A stretch of 64,000 nt of DNA from Myxococcus virescens (GTDB lineage Bacteria > Myxococcota > Myxococcia > Myxococcales > Myxococcaceae): positions 434,001 through 498,000 of the forward strand of contig NZ_FNAJ01000001.1 in the NCBI RefSeq assembly GCF_900101905.1, read 5' to 3'. Positions 35,088 through 44,270 of this stretch are shown here, one piece after another (the first letter of the stretch is position 1; each line of letters begins with the position of its first letter). Under the pieces are notes generated by a model. It did no database searches. It saw nothing but the letters and a program-made list of their open reading frames with translations, and was not told the DNA's origin. Position numbers and translations under genes: made by a program.

Positions 35088-36167
35088 ATGCCGTCCGACA
35101 CGTCCGCCAACCTGTACGATTTGACGCGGCCCGCGCTGGGAGCGCTGCTCTCCGGTTGGGGCTTCGGCCCCTACCACCGCGACCAGCTCTGGACCGCGCT
35201 GTACCGCCGGCACGCGACCACTTTCGACGAACTGGACGGCCTCAAGCCGGAGCTGCTGCGCATGCTGCGCGAGCACACGCGCCTGGGCCAGCTGGCCACC
35301 CACCACGAGTCCTTCAGCAGCGACGGCTTCACGCACAAGCTGCTGCTGCGCCTGGACGACGGGCAGACCATTGAAACCGTGCTGATGCGGTTCAAGGGCC
35401 GCGCCACGGTGTGCATCAGCACGCAGGCCGGCTGCGCCATGGGTTGCGTCTTCTGCGCCACCGGGCAGATGGGGCTCTCACGCCACCTGACGCCCGGCGA
35501 AATCGTGGGGCAGATACTCCACGTCAACCGCATCCTGCGCGCCTCCGGTGAGACGCTGCGCAACGTCGTCCTCATGGGCATGGGCGAGCCGCTCCACAAC
35601 TACGAGCACACGATGTCCGCGGTGGACGTGCTGGTGGATGCGCTGGGGCTCGCCATGGGCCCACGCTTCATCACGCTCAGCACGGTGGGCGTCGTGCCCG
35701 GCATCCGGCGGCTCGCGGATGAAGAGCGCCCCATCCACCTGGCCGTCAGCCTCCATGGCGCCACCGACGCTGAACGCGCGGCGCTGGTCCCCGCTGGACG
35801 CCGCTGGCCCCTCGACGAGCTGATGGACGCGTGCCGCTACTACAGCGAGAAGCGCAAGCGCCGCATCTTCTTCGAGTGGACGCTCATCTCCGGCCGCAAC
35901 GACACCGCCGAGCACGCGCACACGCTGGGTCAGCTCCTGCGCGGCATGGACGCGCACGTCAACGTCATCCCCCTCAATCCCACGGTGGGTTACGACGGCG
36001 GCCCCAGCCGTCCGGAGTCCGTGCGCGCCTTCCAGGACGTGCTCGCCACCTATGACGTGCCCAGCACGGTGCGTCAGCGCCGGGGCATCGACATCGACGC
36101 GGGCTGTGGCCAGCTCAAGGCCACCGTGGAACGACGTTCACGCCGTTCACTTCCCACCAGCGCCTGA
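35088..36167 (+). CDS. rlmN: 23S rRNA (adenine-C2)-methyltransferase RlmN
   Basis: A 359-residue radical-SAM enzyme that methylates A2503 of 23S rRNA and A37 of some tRNAs. It has an N-terminal helical domain (PYHRDQLWTALYRR), the cluster motif CAMGCVFC, GMGEPLHNY, and the C-terminal GIDIDAGCGQL with the conserved methyl-carrying Cys. All are classical RlmN marks. ATG 35088 begins MPSDTSANLYDLTRPAL; an in-frame start 21 bp upstream lacks support. Confidence 0.96.
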   Translation: MPSDTSANLYDLTRPALGALLSGWGFGPYHRDQLWTALYRRHATTFDELDGLKPELLRMLREHTRLGQLATHHESFSSDGFTHKLLLRLDDGQTIETVLMRFKGRATVCISTQAGCAMGCVFCATGQMGLSRHLTPGEIVGQILHVNRILRASGETLRNVVLMGMGEPLHNYEHTMSAVDVLVDALGLAMGPRFITLSTVGVVPGIRRLADEERPIHLAVSLHGATDAERAALVPAGRRWPLDELMDACRYYSEKRKRRIFFEWTLISGRNDTAEHAHTLGQLLRGMDAHVNVIPLNPTVGYDGGPSRPESVRAFQDVLATYDVPSTVRQRRGIDIDAGCGQLKATVERRSRRSLPTSA

Positions 36168-36473
36168 CGCATTCCTGAAGGCCCCAAGCCTGCTGTCCGC
36201 CCAGGCCCCGGGTACGAGCGCACTGTCTCGAACGTCGAAGCGCCCGAGCGCCGCGCGAGGAGAGCTCACGCTCGCATGCCCGCCACACTGCGGGCCCTTC
36301 GCGCGAAGCGCACGCGCCATGACGCGAAGACCCATCCGTCAGGGTCCTGAGTTACACCCCGAGCGGTGCGCCGTGTCGGTGGCGGACGCCCATGTCGATT
36401 GCGGGTGGTGCCCCTTGCACGAGACACGGCCATGGGCACATTCTTTCCATCGGCTTCCCCGGGGAGGTGGGCG
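36168..36473. other. intergenic region between rlmN and a small gene
   Basis: This 306-bp stretch has in-frame fragments that look like high-GC noise. I see no hairpin with a T-run, no repeat and no RNA gene. It should contain the promoter of the small gene at 36474. Confidence 0.4.
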
Positions 36474-36857
36474 ATGCTTTCCATCCAGGAGCACGCAACG
36501 GTGGATGAGGCGAGCAGTGAGCTGCTCGACTTCGTTCTCGAGCCGTACAACTGGCTGTCACTGCCACGAACAGGCATGGACCCGGCAGCATGGCCCGGGC
36601 AGAACACGCTCTATCAGCGCCGCGTGGGGTCGCTGCGCATCTGCGCGTCCGTGGACGTGGCGGCCACGCTGGACGTTTTCCTGCACATCGCCTTCCGTGC
36701 ACCGGGCCTCACGCCAGTGAAGGCGGCGGACCATCTGGAGAGCTTCCTCAAGCAGCGGCTGCCACTGACGCCCAACTCCGAATGGCAGGTGGAGGTGGAC
36801 GAGCGCCGGTGGATTCACTTCTCGCGGCGCTACGCGGGCCCTCACCTCAAGGCGTGA
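36474..36857 (+). CDS. small cytoplasmic protein of unknown function
   Basis: A 127-residue protein beginning MLSIQEHATVDEASSELLDFVL, preceded by GGGGAGG at proper spacing, which fixes the start. It has no signal or membrane segment. The C-terminal WQVEVDERRWIHFSRRY is mixed alpha/beta. The 3' end overlaps the convergent cyclase gene by 11 bp. No family recognised; may be lineage-specific. Confidence 0.62.
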   Translation: MLSIQEHATVDEASSELLDFVLEPYNWLSLPRTGMDPAAWPGQNTLYQRRVGSLRICASVDVAATLDVFLHIAFRAPGLTPVKAADHLESFLKQRLPLTPNSEWQVEVDERRWIHFSRRYAGPHLKA

Positions 36858-38442
36858 GCGGCTCCAGCCGGTAGTGGCGCAGCGGCTGCGCCACGTTCTT
36901 CACGGGCGTCTCCGTCAGGGGCCCGAAGCGCAGGCCCTGGAAGAAGGGCTCATCCGAGCCCACCAGCGCGTCATGCACGCGGTCCATCACCAGCGTCTCC
37001 CGGAAACCCGCCAGTGACTGGAGGCGGGCCGCCTGGTTCATGCCGCTGGAGAAGGCCGTGTACTGACGGTTGGGTCCGAAGAGGCCGCAGTTGGCGTGCG
37101 CCAGGTTGACGCCCACCGCCACCCCCAGGCCCGGCAGCTTCACGCGCTCACACAGCGCCGCCACGTCCTCGTGCGCGCCCAGCGACGCGGTGAAGGCCTG
37201 GATGTCACACGCGGCCCGCACCGCCGCCTGCGCGCGCTCGCGTGGCGTGCTCTTGAAGAAGGGCGGCCCGAAGAGGCCGATGACACAGTCACCGACCATC
37301 TTGTCGAACACGCCGCCGTGCTCCCAGATGCAGCCCACGGCGCGCTGGCTCCACTCGTCCACGAAGCGGCCGATGTTGCGCGGGCTGTCGAAGCCCTGCT
37401 CGCAGATGCGGGTGAAGCCGTTGATGTCCGCGAAGAGGATGCCCACCTCCTGGTCCTGCGCTCGCAGGTACTGGGCGTAGGCAGGGTCGTGCAACAACGC
37501 GTCGATGATGGCGTTGGGGAAGAACTGCGACAGGTGGATGCGCTCGCGGTTGTAGTCCTGGAGCCGCTGACTCAGCGTGGACGCCAGCACCCGGATGAGG
37601 TCCATGGCGTAGGCGGAGAAGCCGCTGTCGTTCCACACGACAATCTTCCCCAGCGGGCCCTGCGCGGCGGCGCCGGAGATGAGCACGGCCTCGGTGGTGC
37701 GGCCGGAGAAGAGCCGCCGCAGCGTGGCCGCCTCGCTCAGGAGCAGCCGGGGGCCGTGCTGGCGGATGGCCGCCTCCAACCCCGCATGGGGCTGCTCGCC
37801 GCTTTCGAACTCCAAGTGCCCGTTGCGATAGGTGCGGTAGTGCAGCACGTGCGGCTGCACCGCGTCCCGGTACAGCAGCAGGAAGCCTGGCAGGCGCACG
37901 CGCTGCGCCAGCGTCAACACGGTCAGGTCCATGCCCGCTTCGAAGACGGGGTTGGCCAGATGGCTGTTGCACTGGAGGATGAGCTGGTGCTTCTCCGACG
38001 CGGTGTGCACCAGGCACAACACCGTGTCGAGCTGCTCCGCCACGGTGTCCAGCACGCGCAGCAGGCGCGCGGAGGAGTCCGGCGCGGTGGCGTCGTCCGC
38101 GAAGAGCAGGCCGAACACGCCCACGCGCGTTCCCGCCACGTCCAGGGGCTGGCTGACCAGGGTGTCCACCCCCAACCGGCGCACGCCCACGGCACCTTCC
38201 AACAGCGCGCCGGGGTGACGGTCGCTCCAGTCCCCCGCGTTCCACGTCTGCTCCACCAGCTCCTCGTCGCGCGTGGTGATGGCCACGGCCTTGGCGCCGG
38301 TGAGCGAGAGCACCAACGGGAAGCAGCGCTTGAAGGTCTGCGTCAGCGTCTCACGCCCGCGCAGGCTCTCCTCCAAGGCGTCATCCACCGCGCGCTGGAG
38401 GGTGCGCAGCGCCTTGTACTCCTCCAGGGTGATGTCGGTCAT
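36847..38442 (-). CDS. GAF-type plus class III adenylate/guanylate cyclase
   Basis: A 531-residue cytoplasmic protein. The first ~330 residues hold two sensor-like segments of GAF type (LVSQPLDVAGTRVGVFGLLFADD; GPLGKIVVWNDSGFSAYAMDLIRVLASTLSQRL). The rest is a class III cyclase: metal Asp in GILFADINGFT, DKMVGDCVIGLFG with the second Asp, and YTAFSSGMNQAARLQS at the substrate site. In typical enzymes the last motif is YTVIGDAVNLAARL, so the residue that reads the purine (Asp) is Ser here while Asn and Arg are kept. Substrate (ATP or GTP) is therefore uncertain. AAGGG precedes ATG 38442. Confidence 0.85.
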   Translation of the reverse strand: MTDITLEEYKALRTLQRAVDDALEESLRGRETLTQTFKRCFPLVLSLTGAKAVAITTRDEELVEQTWNAGDWSDRHPGALLEGAVGVRRLGVDTLVSQPLDVAGTRVGVFGLLFADDATAPDSSARLLRVLDTVAEQLDTVLCLVHTASEKHQLILQCNSHLANPVFEAGMDLTVLTLAQRVRLPGFLLLYRDAVQPHVLHYRTYRNGHLEFESGEQPHAGLEAAIRQHGPRLLLSEAATLRRLFSGRTTEAVLISGAAAQGPLGKIVVWNDSGFSAYAMDLIRVLASTLSQRLQDYNRERIHLSQFFPNAIIDALLHDPAYAQYLRAQDQEVGILFADINGFTRICEQGFDSPRNIGRFVDEWSQRAVGCIWEHGGVFDKMVGDCVIGLFGPPFFKSTPRERAQAAVRAACDIQAFTASLGAHEDVAALCERVKLPGLGVAVGVNLAHANCGLFGPNRQYTAFSSGMNQAARLQSLAGFRETLVMDRVHDALVGSDEPFFQGLRFGPLTETPVKNVAQPLRHYRLEPLTP

Positions 38443-38476
38443 CGGCTGCCCTTCTATCGCCGCCCGGGCGGTGCTG

Positions 38477-39331
38477 TCACAGGGCGGGCATCTGTTGCTG
38501 GCCGCCGGACACCTGTCCGTCCGCCACGTCGATGAGCCAGTACCCCTCGTGTCCGGATTCGGTGGAGGAGCCCGCGCCAAAGACATGGGGCCGGTCGGCG
38601 GTGGCGGGATGGTGGTAGCGCCGGTGGATGTGGCCGTGCAGCACCGCGTAGCGCGGGCCCGGCAGCAGCTTCAGCAAGGCGTCCGCGTCCCGGAGGCCAT
38701 GGTGCCAGCGGTCCGGTCGCCCATGGGGATTGAGCGGCGCGTGGTGCACCACCACCAGGATGGCGCGACCCTCCAACCGGGCGTCCTTCAGCAGCGCGGC
38801 CAGGCCTCCGAGCTGGGCCTCGCCGATGACGCCGTAGGACAGGCCCGGCGTGCGCGGCACACGGGCGGACAGCAGTCCCACCACCGCGGCCTCGGTGCCC
38901 AGCAGCCGGACGAAGGGAAAGGCGCCCTCACGGCGGTACTCCGGCAGGTCGCTCTCCAGCAGGTGGCCGAAGTACTTCGCGAAGCGCCCGGTGCGGTGGC
39001 TCCCGGGCGTGAAGACGTCGTGATTGCCGGGGATGACGGTGCAGCGGCGGGGGTCCTCCGCCAGCGCGCCCAGGGACTGACGGGCGCCGCTGAACTCAGC
39101 GTCCAGCGCGTACGCCGTCAGGTCGCCGGAGAGGATGAAGTGGTCCACCTGCGCGGCCTGCGCGTCCCGGGCAATGGCGGCCAGCGCCTGGGGCGCGCGC
39201 GCGTACCGCCGGGCGCGGCCTCCCACGGTGAGCTCCGCCAGGGCCACCCAACGTCGCCAGCCCAACCGGTGCAGCGGAAGCGCGAAGTAGTCCTCGGTGA
39301 TGTGGACGTCGGAGCAGTGGGCGATGCGCAT
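38477..39331 (-). CDS. metallophosphoesterase
   Basis: A 284-residue calcineurin-like phosphoesterase with the five metal/active-site motifs in order: SDVHITED (DxH), GDLTAYA (GDxx), GNHD, VVHHAPL and HGHIH. Substrate unknown; many such enzymes act on cyclic nucleotides or UDP-sugars. The gene lies 34 bp upstream of the class III cyclase in the same direction, so cyclic nucleotide hydrolysis is a tempting inference. Start ATG 39331 (MRIAHCSDVH) is chosen because the beta-strand begins at residue 2. Confidence 0.9.
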   Translation of the reverse strand: MRIAHCSDVHITEDYFALPLHRLGWRRWVALAELTVGGRARRYARAPQALAAIARDAQAAQVDHFILSGDLTAYALDAEFSGARQSLGALAEDPRRCTVIPGNHDVFTPGSHRTGRFAKYFGHLLESDLPEYRREGAFPFVRLLGTEAAVVGLLSARVPRTPGLSYGVIGEAQLGGLAALLKDARLEGRAILVVVHHAPLNPHGRPDRWHHGLRDADALLKLLPGPRYAVLHGHIHRRYHHPATADRPHVFGAGSSTESGHEGYWLIDVADGQVSGGQQQMPAL

Positions 39332-39500
39332 CGAGGGGTTTTCCGCCAATCACGGCGAACGTAGCACCCACCCCCGGGGGCGTCGACGAAGCAGGCCACG
39401 GGCACTGCGGCGGGCCCCCGCGTCGGTTATGGTCCCCCGCGACGATGATTCGCTCCGCGTGCCCGCACGCCCTCCTGCCCCACGGACCTCGGGGGCGCCC

Positions 39501-40448
39501 ATGAGCCAGGTCCGAGGACGCTTCGCCCCCAGCCCCACCGGGCGCATGCACCTGGGAAACATCCGCAGCGCGCTGCTCGGCTGGCTCCAGGCGAGGGCGG
39601 CCCACGGCCGCTTCCTGCTGCGCATCGAGGACCTGGACCGCGCGCGCTGCAAGCCGCAGTACGTCGACGACCTGCTGCGCGACATGGAATGGCTGGGGCT
39701 GGACTGGGACGAGCAGCCCGTCTTCCAGAGCCAGCGGGACGGCCTCTACCGCGACGCCCAGGCCCGGTTGGAACAAGCAGGGCGCGTGTATCCCTGCTTC
39801 TGCACACGCGCGGAGATTGCACGGGCCGCCAGCGCGCCTCACGGACTCTCCGACGAAGGCCCCCGCTACCCGGGCACCTGTGCGCACCTCAGCCGCGAAC
39901 AGATTTCCGAGCGCGCCCGCACGCGCGCGCCCGCGTACCGCTTCCGCGCGAGCCCCGGCGAGGTCCGCTTCGTGGACGGCTTGCAGGGTCCGTACTCGCA
40001 AGACGTGGACGCGGTGGTGGGCGACTTCGTCGTGCGGCGCAACGACGGCGTGGCCAGCTACCAGCTCGCGGTGGTGGTGGACGACGCGGCCACGGACATC
40101 ACCCACGTGCTGCGCGGGGACGACCTGCTCTCCTCCACGCCCCGGCAGCTCCAGCTCTACACGTCGCTGGACTTGCGCGCGCCCGAGTTCCTCCACGTCC
40201 CGCTGGTGCTGGGCGAAGACGGCAAGCGCCTCGCCAAGCGCGAGGGTGCCTTCGCGCTCGCGGAGCTGCGTGAGCGTGGCGTGGCGCCCGAGCGGGTGCT
40301 GGGCCTGCTCGCCTCATGGAGCGGATGGGGAGACGGCGGCCCCCTGACGCTCGCCGAGCTGGTGCACGGCTTCCGTGCCGAAAGACTGCCGCGCGCGCCC
40401 GTCGTCGCGGGCGAGGCCGCGCTCCGGGAAGCACTCGGCCTGGGGTGA
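39501..40448 (+). CDS. gluQ: glutamyl-Q tRNA(Asp) synthetase GluQRS
   Basis: A 315-residue truncated class I synthetase that attaches Glu to queuosine 34 of tRNA(Asp). It has FAPSPTGRMHLGN (HIGH equivalent), the paired Cys motif YPCFCTRAEI with a second Cys in RYPGTC (zinc site), DDLLSSTPRQLQLY and KRLAKREGA (KMSKS equivalent). The anticodon-binding domain is absent, as expected. Start ATG 39501 begins MSQVRGRFAPSPTG. Confidence 0.93.
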   Translation: MSQVRGRFAPSPTGRMHLGNIRSALLGWLQARAAHGRFLLRIEDLDRARCKPQYVDDLLRDMEWLGLDWDEQPVFQSQRDGLYRDAQARLEQAGRVYPCFCTRAEIARAASAPHGLSDEGPRYPGTCAHLSREQISERARTRAPAYRFRASPGEVRFVDGLQGPYSQDVDAVVGDFVVRRNDGVASYQLAVVVDDAATDITHVLRGDDLLSSTPRQLQLYTSLDLRAPEFLHVPLVLGEDGKRLAKREGAFALAELRERGVAPERVLGLLASWSGWGDGGPLTLAELVHGFRAERLPRAPVVAGEAALREALGLG

Positions 40449-40589
40449 GCCCGGGCTCCGCCCTCCTCCACGGCGAGCCATCCGGGCGCGGCGGAATCGT
40501 GCCTCCGCTGCCCCATGGCCATGTTTGCCGTGAACACGAGCGCCTTCTTTCCGCTCGAGGCGCTCCCAGGCATCAGGAGGGGCAGCACC

Positions 40590-41546
40590 ATGGCAGCCAT
40601 CGTCGAGAACCAAGCGCCCGGCGTCATCCCCGCCGTGGCGGGCAACCCCTACAAGCTGAGCTGGGGCGCCATCTTCGGAGGCGCCTTCGTCGCCCTGGCC
40701 CTGTGGCTTCTGCTGAACTCGCTCGGACTGGCGCTCGGGCTGTCGGCGGTAGACCCCAACAACCCGGGCAGCGTCCGGGCCGCGAGCATCGGCACCGGCA
40801 TCTGGAGCGCCATCACGCCGCTCATCGCCCTCTTCTGCGGCGGCTTCGTCGCCGCGCGCTCCGCGGGGCGGCTGGACAAGGGCGGCGGTGCGCTGCACGG
40901 CGCGGTGATGTGGGGCCTGACGACGCTGGTGGGCACCGCCTTGCTGGGCATGCTGCTGTCGTCCGTCGTCGGCACCGCGCTGCGCGCGGGCGGCGCGGTG
41001 ATGGGGGCCACCGGCTCGGCGGTGGCGGGCGCGGCCTCGGGAGGTGGACAGGCCGCGCAGGCCTTCGGGTTGGATGCCAATGACGCGCTGGGGCCCATCA
41101 ACCGGCGCCTCCAGGCGGAGGGCAAGCCGGCCATCACCGCCAACCAACTCCAGGCCGCCACGTCTGAAGTCCTCAGCACCGCCCTGCGCACCGGCAACCT
41201 CGACCAGGAGGTGCTCGTCACGTCCATCGCGGACAACACGCGCCTGTCGCGCCAGGACGCGCAGGAGATCGCCGGCCGGGTGAGCGACCAGTTCACCGTG
41301 TTCCGGGGCAAGGTCGGCCAGGTGGGTGAGCAGGTCCAGCAGGGCGCGCTGCAAGCGGCGGAGCCCACCAGCCGCGTCTTCTGGGGCATCTTCGCGTCAC
41401 TGCTGCTGGGCCTCATCTCCGCGATGCTCGGCGCCACCGTGGGCGTGAGCCGCCGCCAGCGCATCGCCGCTGAAGGCGCCGTCATCACCACGCCGCCCAC
41501 CCGCCCCACGGAGCCCCCCCTGCCCCGCCGCGAGGTGTATCCGTAG
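40590..41546 (+). CDS. membrane protein of unknown function (small-helix cassette)
   Basis: A 318-residue protein with hydrophobic helices at about residues 25-48 and 70-90, two Gly/Ala-rich ones at about 105-160, and a last one near 275-300. A soluble stretch of ~100 residues (LQAATSEVLSTALRTGNLDQ) lies between. AGGAGGGG precedes ATG 40590, so the 25-residue upstream extension is not used. The fold resembles YrzE-like or glycine-zipper membrane proteins; no function can be given. A strong hairpin follows. Confidence 0.7.
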   Translation: MAAIVENQAPGVIPAVAGNPYKLSWGAIFGGAFVALALWLLLNSLGLALGLSAVDPNNPGSVRAASIGTGIWSAITPLIALFCGGFVAARSAGRLDKGGGALHGAVMWGLTTLVGTALLGMLLSSVVGTALRAGGAVMGATGSAVAGAASGGGQAAQAFGLDANDALGPINRRLQAEGKPAITANQLQAATSEVLSTALRTGNLDQEVLVTSIADNTRLSRQDAQEIAGRVSDQFTVFRGKVGQVGEQVQQGALQAAEPTSRVFWGIFASLLLGLISAMLGATVGVSRRQRIAAEGAVITTPPTRPTEPPLPRREVYP

Positions 41547-41559
41547 GGGAAGGCTGGCG

Positions 41560-41594
41560 CGGCCGTGAGCGCCGTCCCCGAGGGCTCACGGCCG
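41560..41594 (+). terminator. hairpin terminator
   Basis: CGGCCGTGAGC at 41560-41570 pairs with GCTCACGGCCG at 41584-41594 (11 bp, 13-nt loop), 14 bp after the membrane-protein stop. No T-run. Confidence 0.6.
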
Positions 41595-41709
41595 TCGCCT
41601 TCCACACACTCCGCGCCACGCCCGCACGCGCGCATGCGCTAACATCCTCCCCGACGCGGCGGCGGGCCCAGGCACGCGGCGGCGTCGCGCGCCTTTCGGG
41701 GGGACGCCC

Positions 41710-43548
41710 ATGAACCGGAGCACCACGTACCTGCTGTGCCTCACCGCGCTGGCCACCGTCTCCAGCGGCTGCTTCCTGCGCACAGGCTACATCCTCGACG
41801 CGCTGAACACCCCCGGGGACCCGCAGGCCGCGCCGCTGCCCGTGCCCATCCAGGAGCGCGCGGCGCGCCTCACGCGCACGCACCTGATGGACGCCTACGC
41901 CGACCCCGTCGAAGCCGCGCGCTGGATGTCCGCCATGGGCAACGCGCCCCAGCCCATCCTCGAGCAACTGGACTGCCTGAAGCAGAGCGCGGGCGGCAGC
42001 AACAGCGCGTGCTACGAGCGCTTCCTCGAGACAGTCATGGAGACGCCGCAGTGGGACCTGCCGGCGCTGCCCACCACGGTGGACCCCGCCGCGCCCTCAC
42101 CGCGCGAAGTGGACGCCGCGCGCTTCCTGGCCAACACGCTGGGCATCGCCGCGTCGCTGGTGGCCCTGCGTGATGCCCAGGGGGACCGCGTGCCCATCCA
42201 GGTGCTCACCCGCGGCATCCGCGAAGGCGCCGAATCCGCCGCGCAGTACGTCAGCGTCCGCAAGTGGAACCGCACGCTGGGACGCCCATCCAACGCCGTT
42301 GTCCTGAGCGGCGGCGGCGCGAATGGCGCGTTCAGCGCGGGGGCCATCTGGCGGCTGCTCGGCGTGCTGGAGCAGTGCCGCGGCAAGCCCGCGCCGGAGG
42401 GTTGTGGAGACGCGCGCATCGACCTGGCGGCGGGCAGCAGCACCGGCGCGCTCATCAGCACGCTGGTGGACCTGTTCCACACGCCGGGCCACGAAGAGGC
42501 CGCGCGCCAGCTGCTCGTCAGCAACTACACCTGCTCGGTGGAGTCGGACCTGTACTGCGTCAACAACACCTGGATTTGGAAGATTGCCTCCGACCTGCGC
42601 GGACTGGTCCAGTTCGACGGCATCTACGGCAAGCTGCGCGCGGCGGTGGTCCCCGAGCAGCTCACCAACGGCACGGAGCTGGTGGCCGTCTCCGTGGACT
42701 TCGACACCGGTGACGTCTTCGGCATCAGCGACCAGGACCCGGCGAACCTCGACCCGAACGCCACCGAACAGCAGCGCGTGGAGGGCATCATCAACGGCGT
42801 CGTCGCCTCCATCGTGGAGCCCGTGCTCGCGGACCCGGTGCCGTGGCTGCCGTCACACACCGGGAGGATGAAGGGCTCCTTCTTCGACGGCGGCGTGCGC
42901 TCCGGCCTGCCGCTGCTCCAAGCCGTTCAGCGCGGCGCCGAGCGCGTGCTGGTCATCTCCACCGGCGGCGTGGAGCCGTCACCGGAGAACCCGCCGGACA
43001 ACGCCGTCAGCGTGCTGATGCGCACCATCGACCTGTTCGTCGCCCAGCCGCGCGTGGGTGAGGTGCAGCAGGGGGAGATGGCCGCCGTGGGCCGGCGCTT
43101 CGCGGAGCACAACGTCTGCGTGGAGCGCCTGGCGAACGTGGCCGACGCCGCCAGCGTCAGCGCCTTCTGCCGCCGCACGGGCCCCGGCTTCGTCCCGCGC
43201 GAACCCGGAGCCCTCAAGGCGGCCACCAGCATGTGGCTGGGCTCCGCCCGCTTCGACCAGGTGGCCTCCAGCTGGCGTTCGTCGTGGATGTTCCGTCCGG
43301 ACTCGCAGCTCCAGACGGCCAGCGGCTACGGCTTCTCGCCGGAGGTCATGCGGCCGCTGTTCAAGGAAGGCGTGAAGCACTTCCAGCAGCGTTGCCATGA
43401 AGTGCTGCGCCTCTTCGAGATTCAGGGCACGCTGGCCGCCTCGGAGTGCGACAAGCCGGTGGACGACGCGGTGGCGGAAGCCGAGGCGCGGTTCGCTCCA
43501 CTGGCCCAGTGCACGAAGGGCAAGCCCGAGCAGCGCTCGTGCAAGTGA
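41710..43548 (+). CDS. patatin-like phospholipase lipoprotein
   Basis: A 612-residue lipoprotein (signal TALATVSSGC). The patatin catalytic parts are all present: oxyanion loop SGGGANGAFSAGA, nucleophile Ser in GSSTGAL, and the Asp of the dyad in DGGVRSGLP. About 180 residues come before the patatin domain and ~200 after it. Such enzymes cleave phospholipids or acylglycerols at the envelope; a predatory or self-lipid role is plausible for this organism. The gene is followed after 28 bp by a PglI-like gene. Confidence 0.88.
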   Translation: MNRSTTYLLCLTALATVSSGCFLRTGYILDALNTPGDPQAAPLPVPIQERAARLTRTHLMDAYADPVEAARWMSAMGNAPQPILEQLDCLKQSAGGSNSACYERFLETVMETPQWDLPALPTTVDPAAPSPREVDAARFLANTLGIAASLVALRDAQGDRVPIQVLTRGIREGAESAAQYVSVRKWNRTLGRPSNAVVLSGGGANGAFSAGAIWRLLGVLEQCRGKPAPEGCGDARIDLAAGSSTGALISTLVDLFHTPGHEEAARQLLVSNYTCSVESDLYCVNNTWIWKIASDLRGLVQFDGIYGKLRAAVVPEQLTNGTELVAVSVDFDTGDVFGISDQDPANLDPNATEQQRVEGIINGVVASIVEPVLADPVPWLPSHTGRMKGSFFDGGVRSGLPLLQAVQRGAERVLVISTGGVEPSPENPPDNAVSVLMRTIDLFVAQPRVGEVQQGEMAAVGRRFAEHNVCVERLANVADAASVSAFCRRTGPGFVPREPGALKAATSMWLGSARFDQVASSWRSSWMFRPDSQLQTASGYGFSPEVMRPLFKEGVKHFQQRCHEVLRLFEIQGTLAASECDKPVDDAVAEAEARFAPLAQCTKGKPEQRSCK

Positions 43549-43576
43549 GCCCTGGAGGCATATCCTCCTGGCGTCC

Positions 43577-44230
43577 ATGTCCGACCGGTCGTCCCTCATC
43601 CGTTGGCTCGTCATTCCCGGTGTGAGCCTGGGCGTGCTCATCCTGAGCGCCGCCCTCTCCTACTGGCTGACGCGCCCCATCCACGACGCGCCGCTGCCCG
43701 TCGGACCGCCCCCCGCCGACGAGCTGCCCGCCCCGCAGCCGTCCGGCACACGCATCGCCCCCACCCCCGGCCTGTCACCGCCCAGCGTCACACCTCCACC
43801 GGTGCAGCCTCCGCCCGGCTTCCCGTCCTCGCGGACCGACGTGCCCGCGCCACCCGCGGCCTCGGGGGACCCACGGCGCGTGGTGGAGGTGGAGCCGGTG
43901 GTCGAATCCACCACCGGCCGCATCCACGCCGACGACATCCGCGCCGCCATCCAGGCGGTGACTCCGCTCGTGCAGCAATGTTTCGAGGACGCGGCACAAC
44001 GCAACCGGGGTCCGCAGACAGTGAAGCTGCGCTTCACCGTGGAGGCGGGCAACGAGGGCGGGGTGATGAGCGCGGGCGAGCTGGTGTCCAGCACCATCCC
44101 CGACCCCTTCGTGCAGGCGTGCGCGCTGGACTCGCTGCTGGACGTCCGCTTCCCGGCGCCCTTTGGCGGAGGCAAGGCGACGGTCGTCTACCCCTTCGAG
44201 TTCCGTGTCCCTGGGGAGACTGGCCGGTAG
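43577..44230 (+). CDS. AgmX/PglI C-terminal domain protein
   Basis: A 217-residue protein: an N-terminal transmembrane helix (LVIPGVSLGVLILSAALSYWL), a long Pro-rich linker, and a C-terminal domain with ADDIRAAIQAVTPLVQQCFEDAAQ and VVYPFEFRVPGE. This end matches the AgmX/PglI C-terminal domain, named from Myxococcus adventurous-gliding genes and resembling TonB C-terminal folds. The Pro-rich region could span the periplasm. It follows the patatin gene closely and precedes a GNAT gene. Confidence 0.82.
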   Translation: MSDRSSLIRWLVIPGVSLGVLILSAALSYWLTRPIHDAPLPVGPPPADELPAPQPSGTRIAPTPGLSPPSVTPPPVQPPPGFPSSRTDVPAPPAASGDPRRVVEVEPVVESTTGRIHADDIRAAIQAVTPLVQQCFEDAAQRNRGPQTVKLRFTVEAGNEGGVMSAGELVSSTIPDPFVQACALDSLLDVRFPAPFGGGKATVVYPFEFRVPGETGR

Positions 44231-44270
44231 GGCCCGGTTTTGCGTAAGGTGCCGGAGCCCCCGACCCTTC

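Noticed and set aside
37096-38535. A 479-codon plus-strand frame opposite the cyclase gene
   Set aside because: Antisense shadow, Gln/His/Val/Arg-rich, no motifs.
43554-43574. Near-palindrome CCTGGAGG...CCTCCTGG before the PglI-like gene
   Set aside because: It is probably a chance product of ribosome-binding and codon bias; too short to call a terminator.
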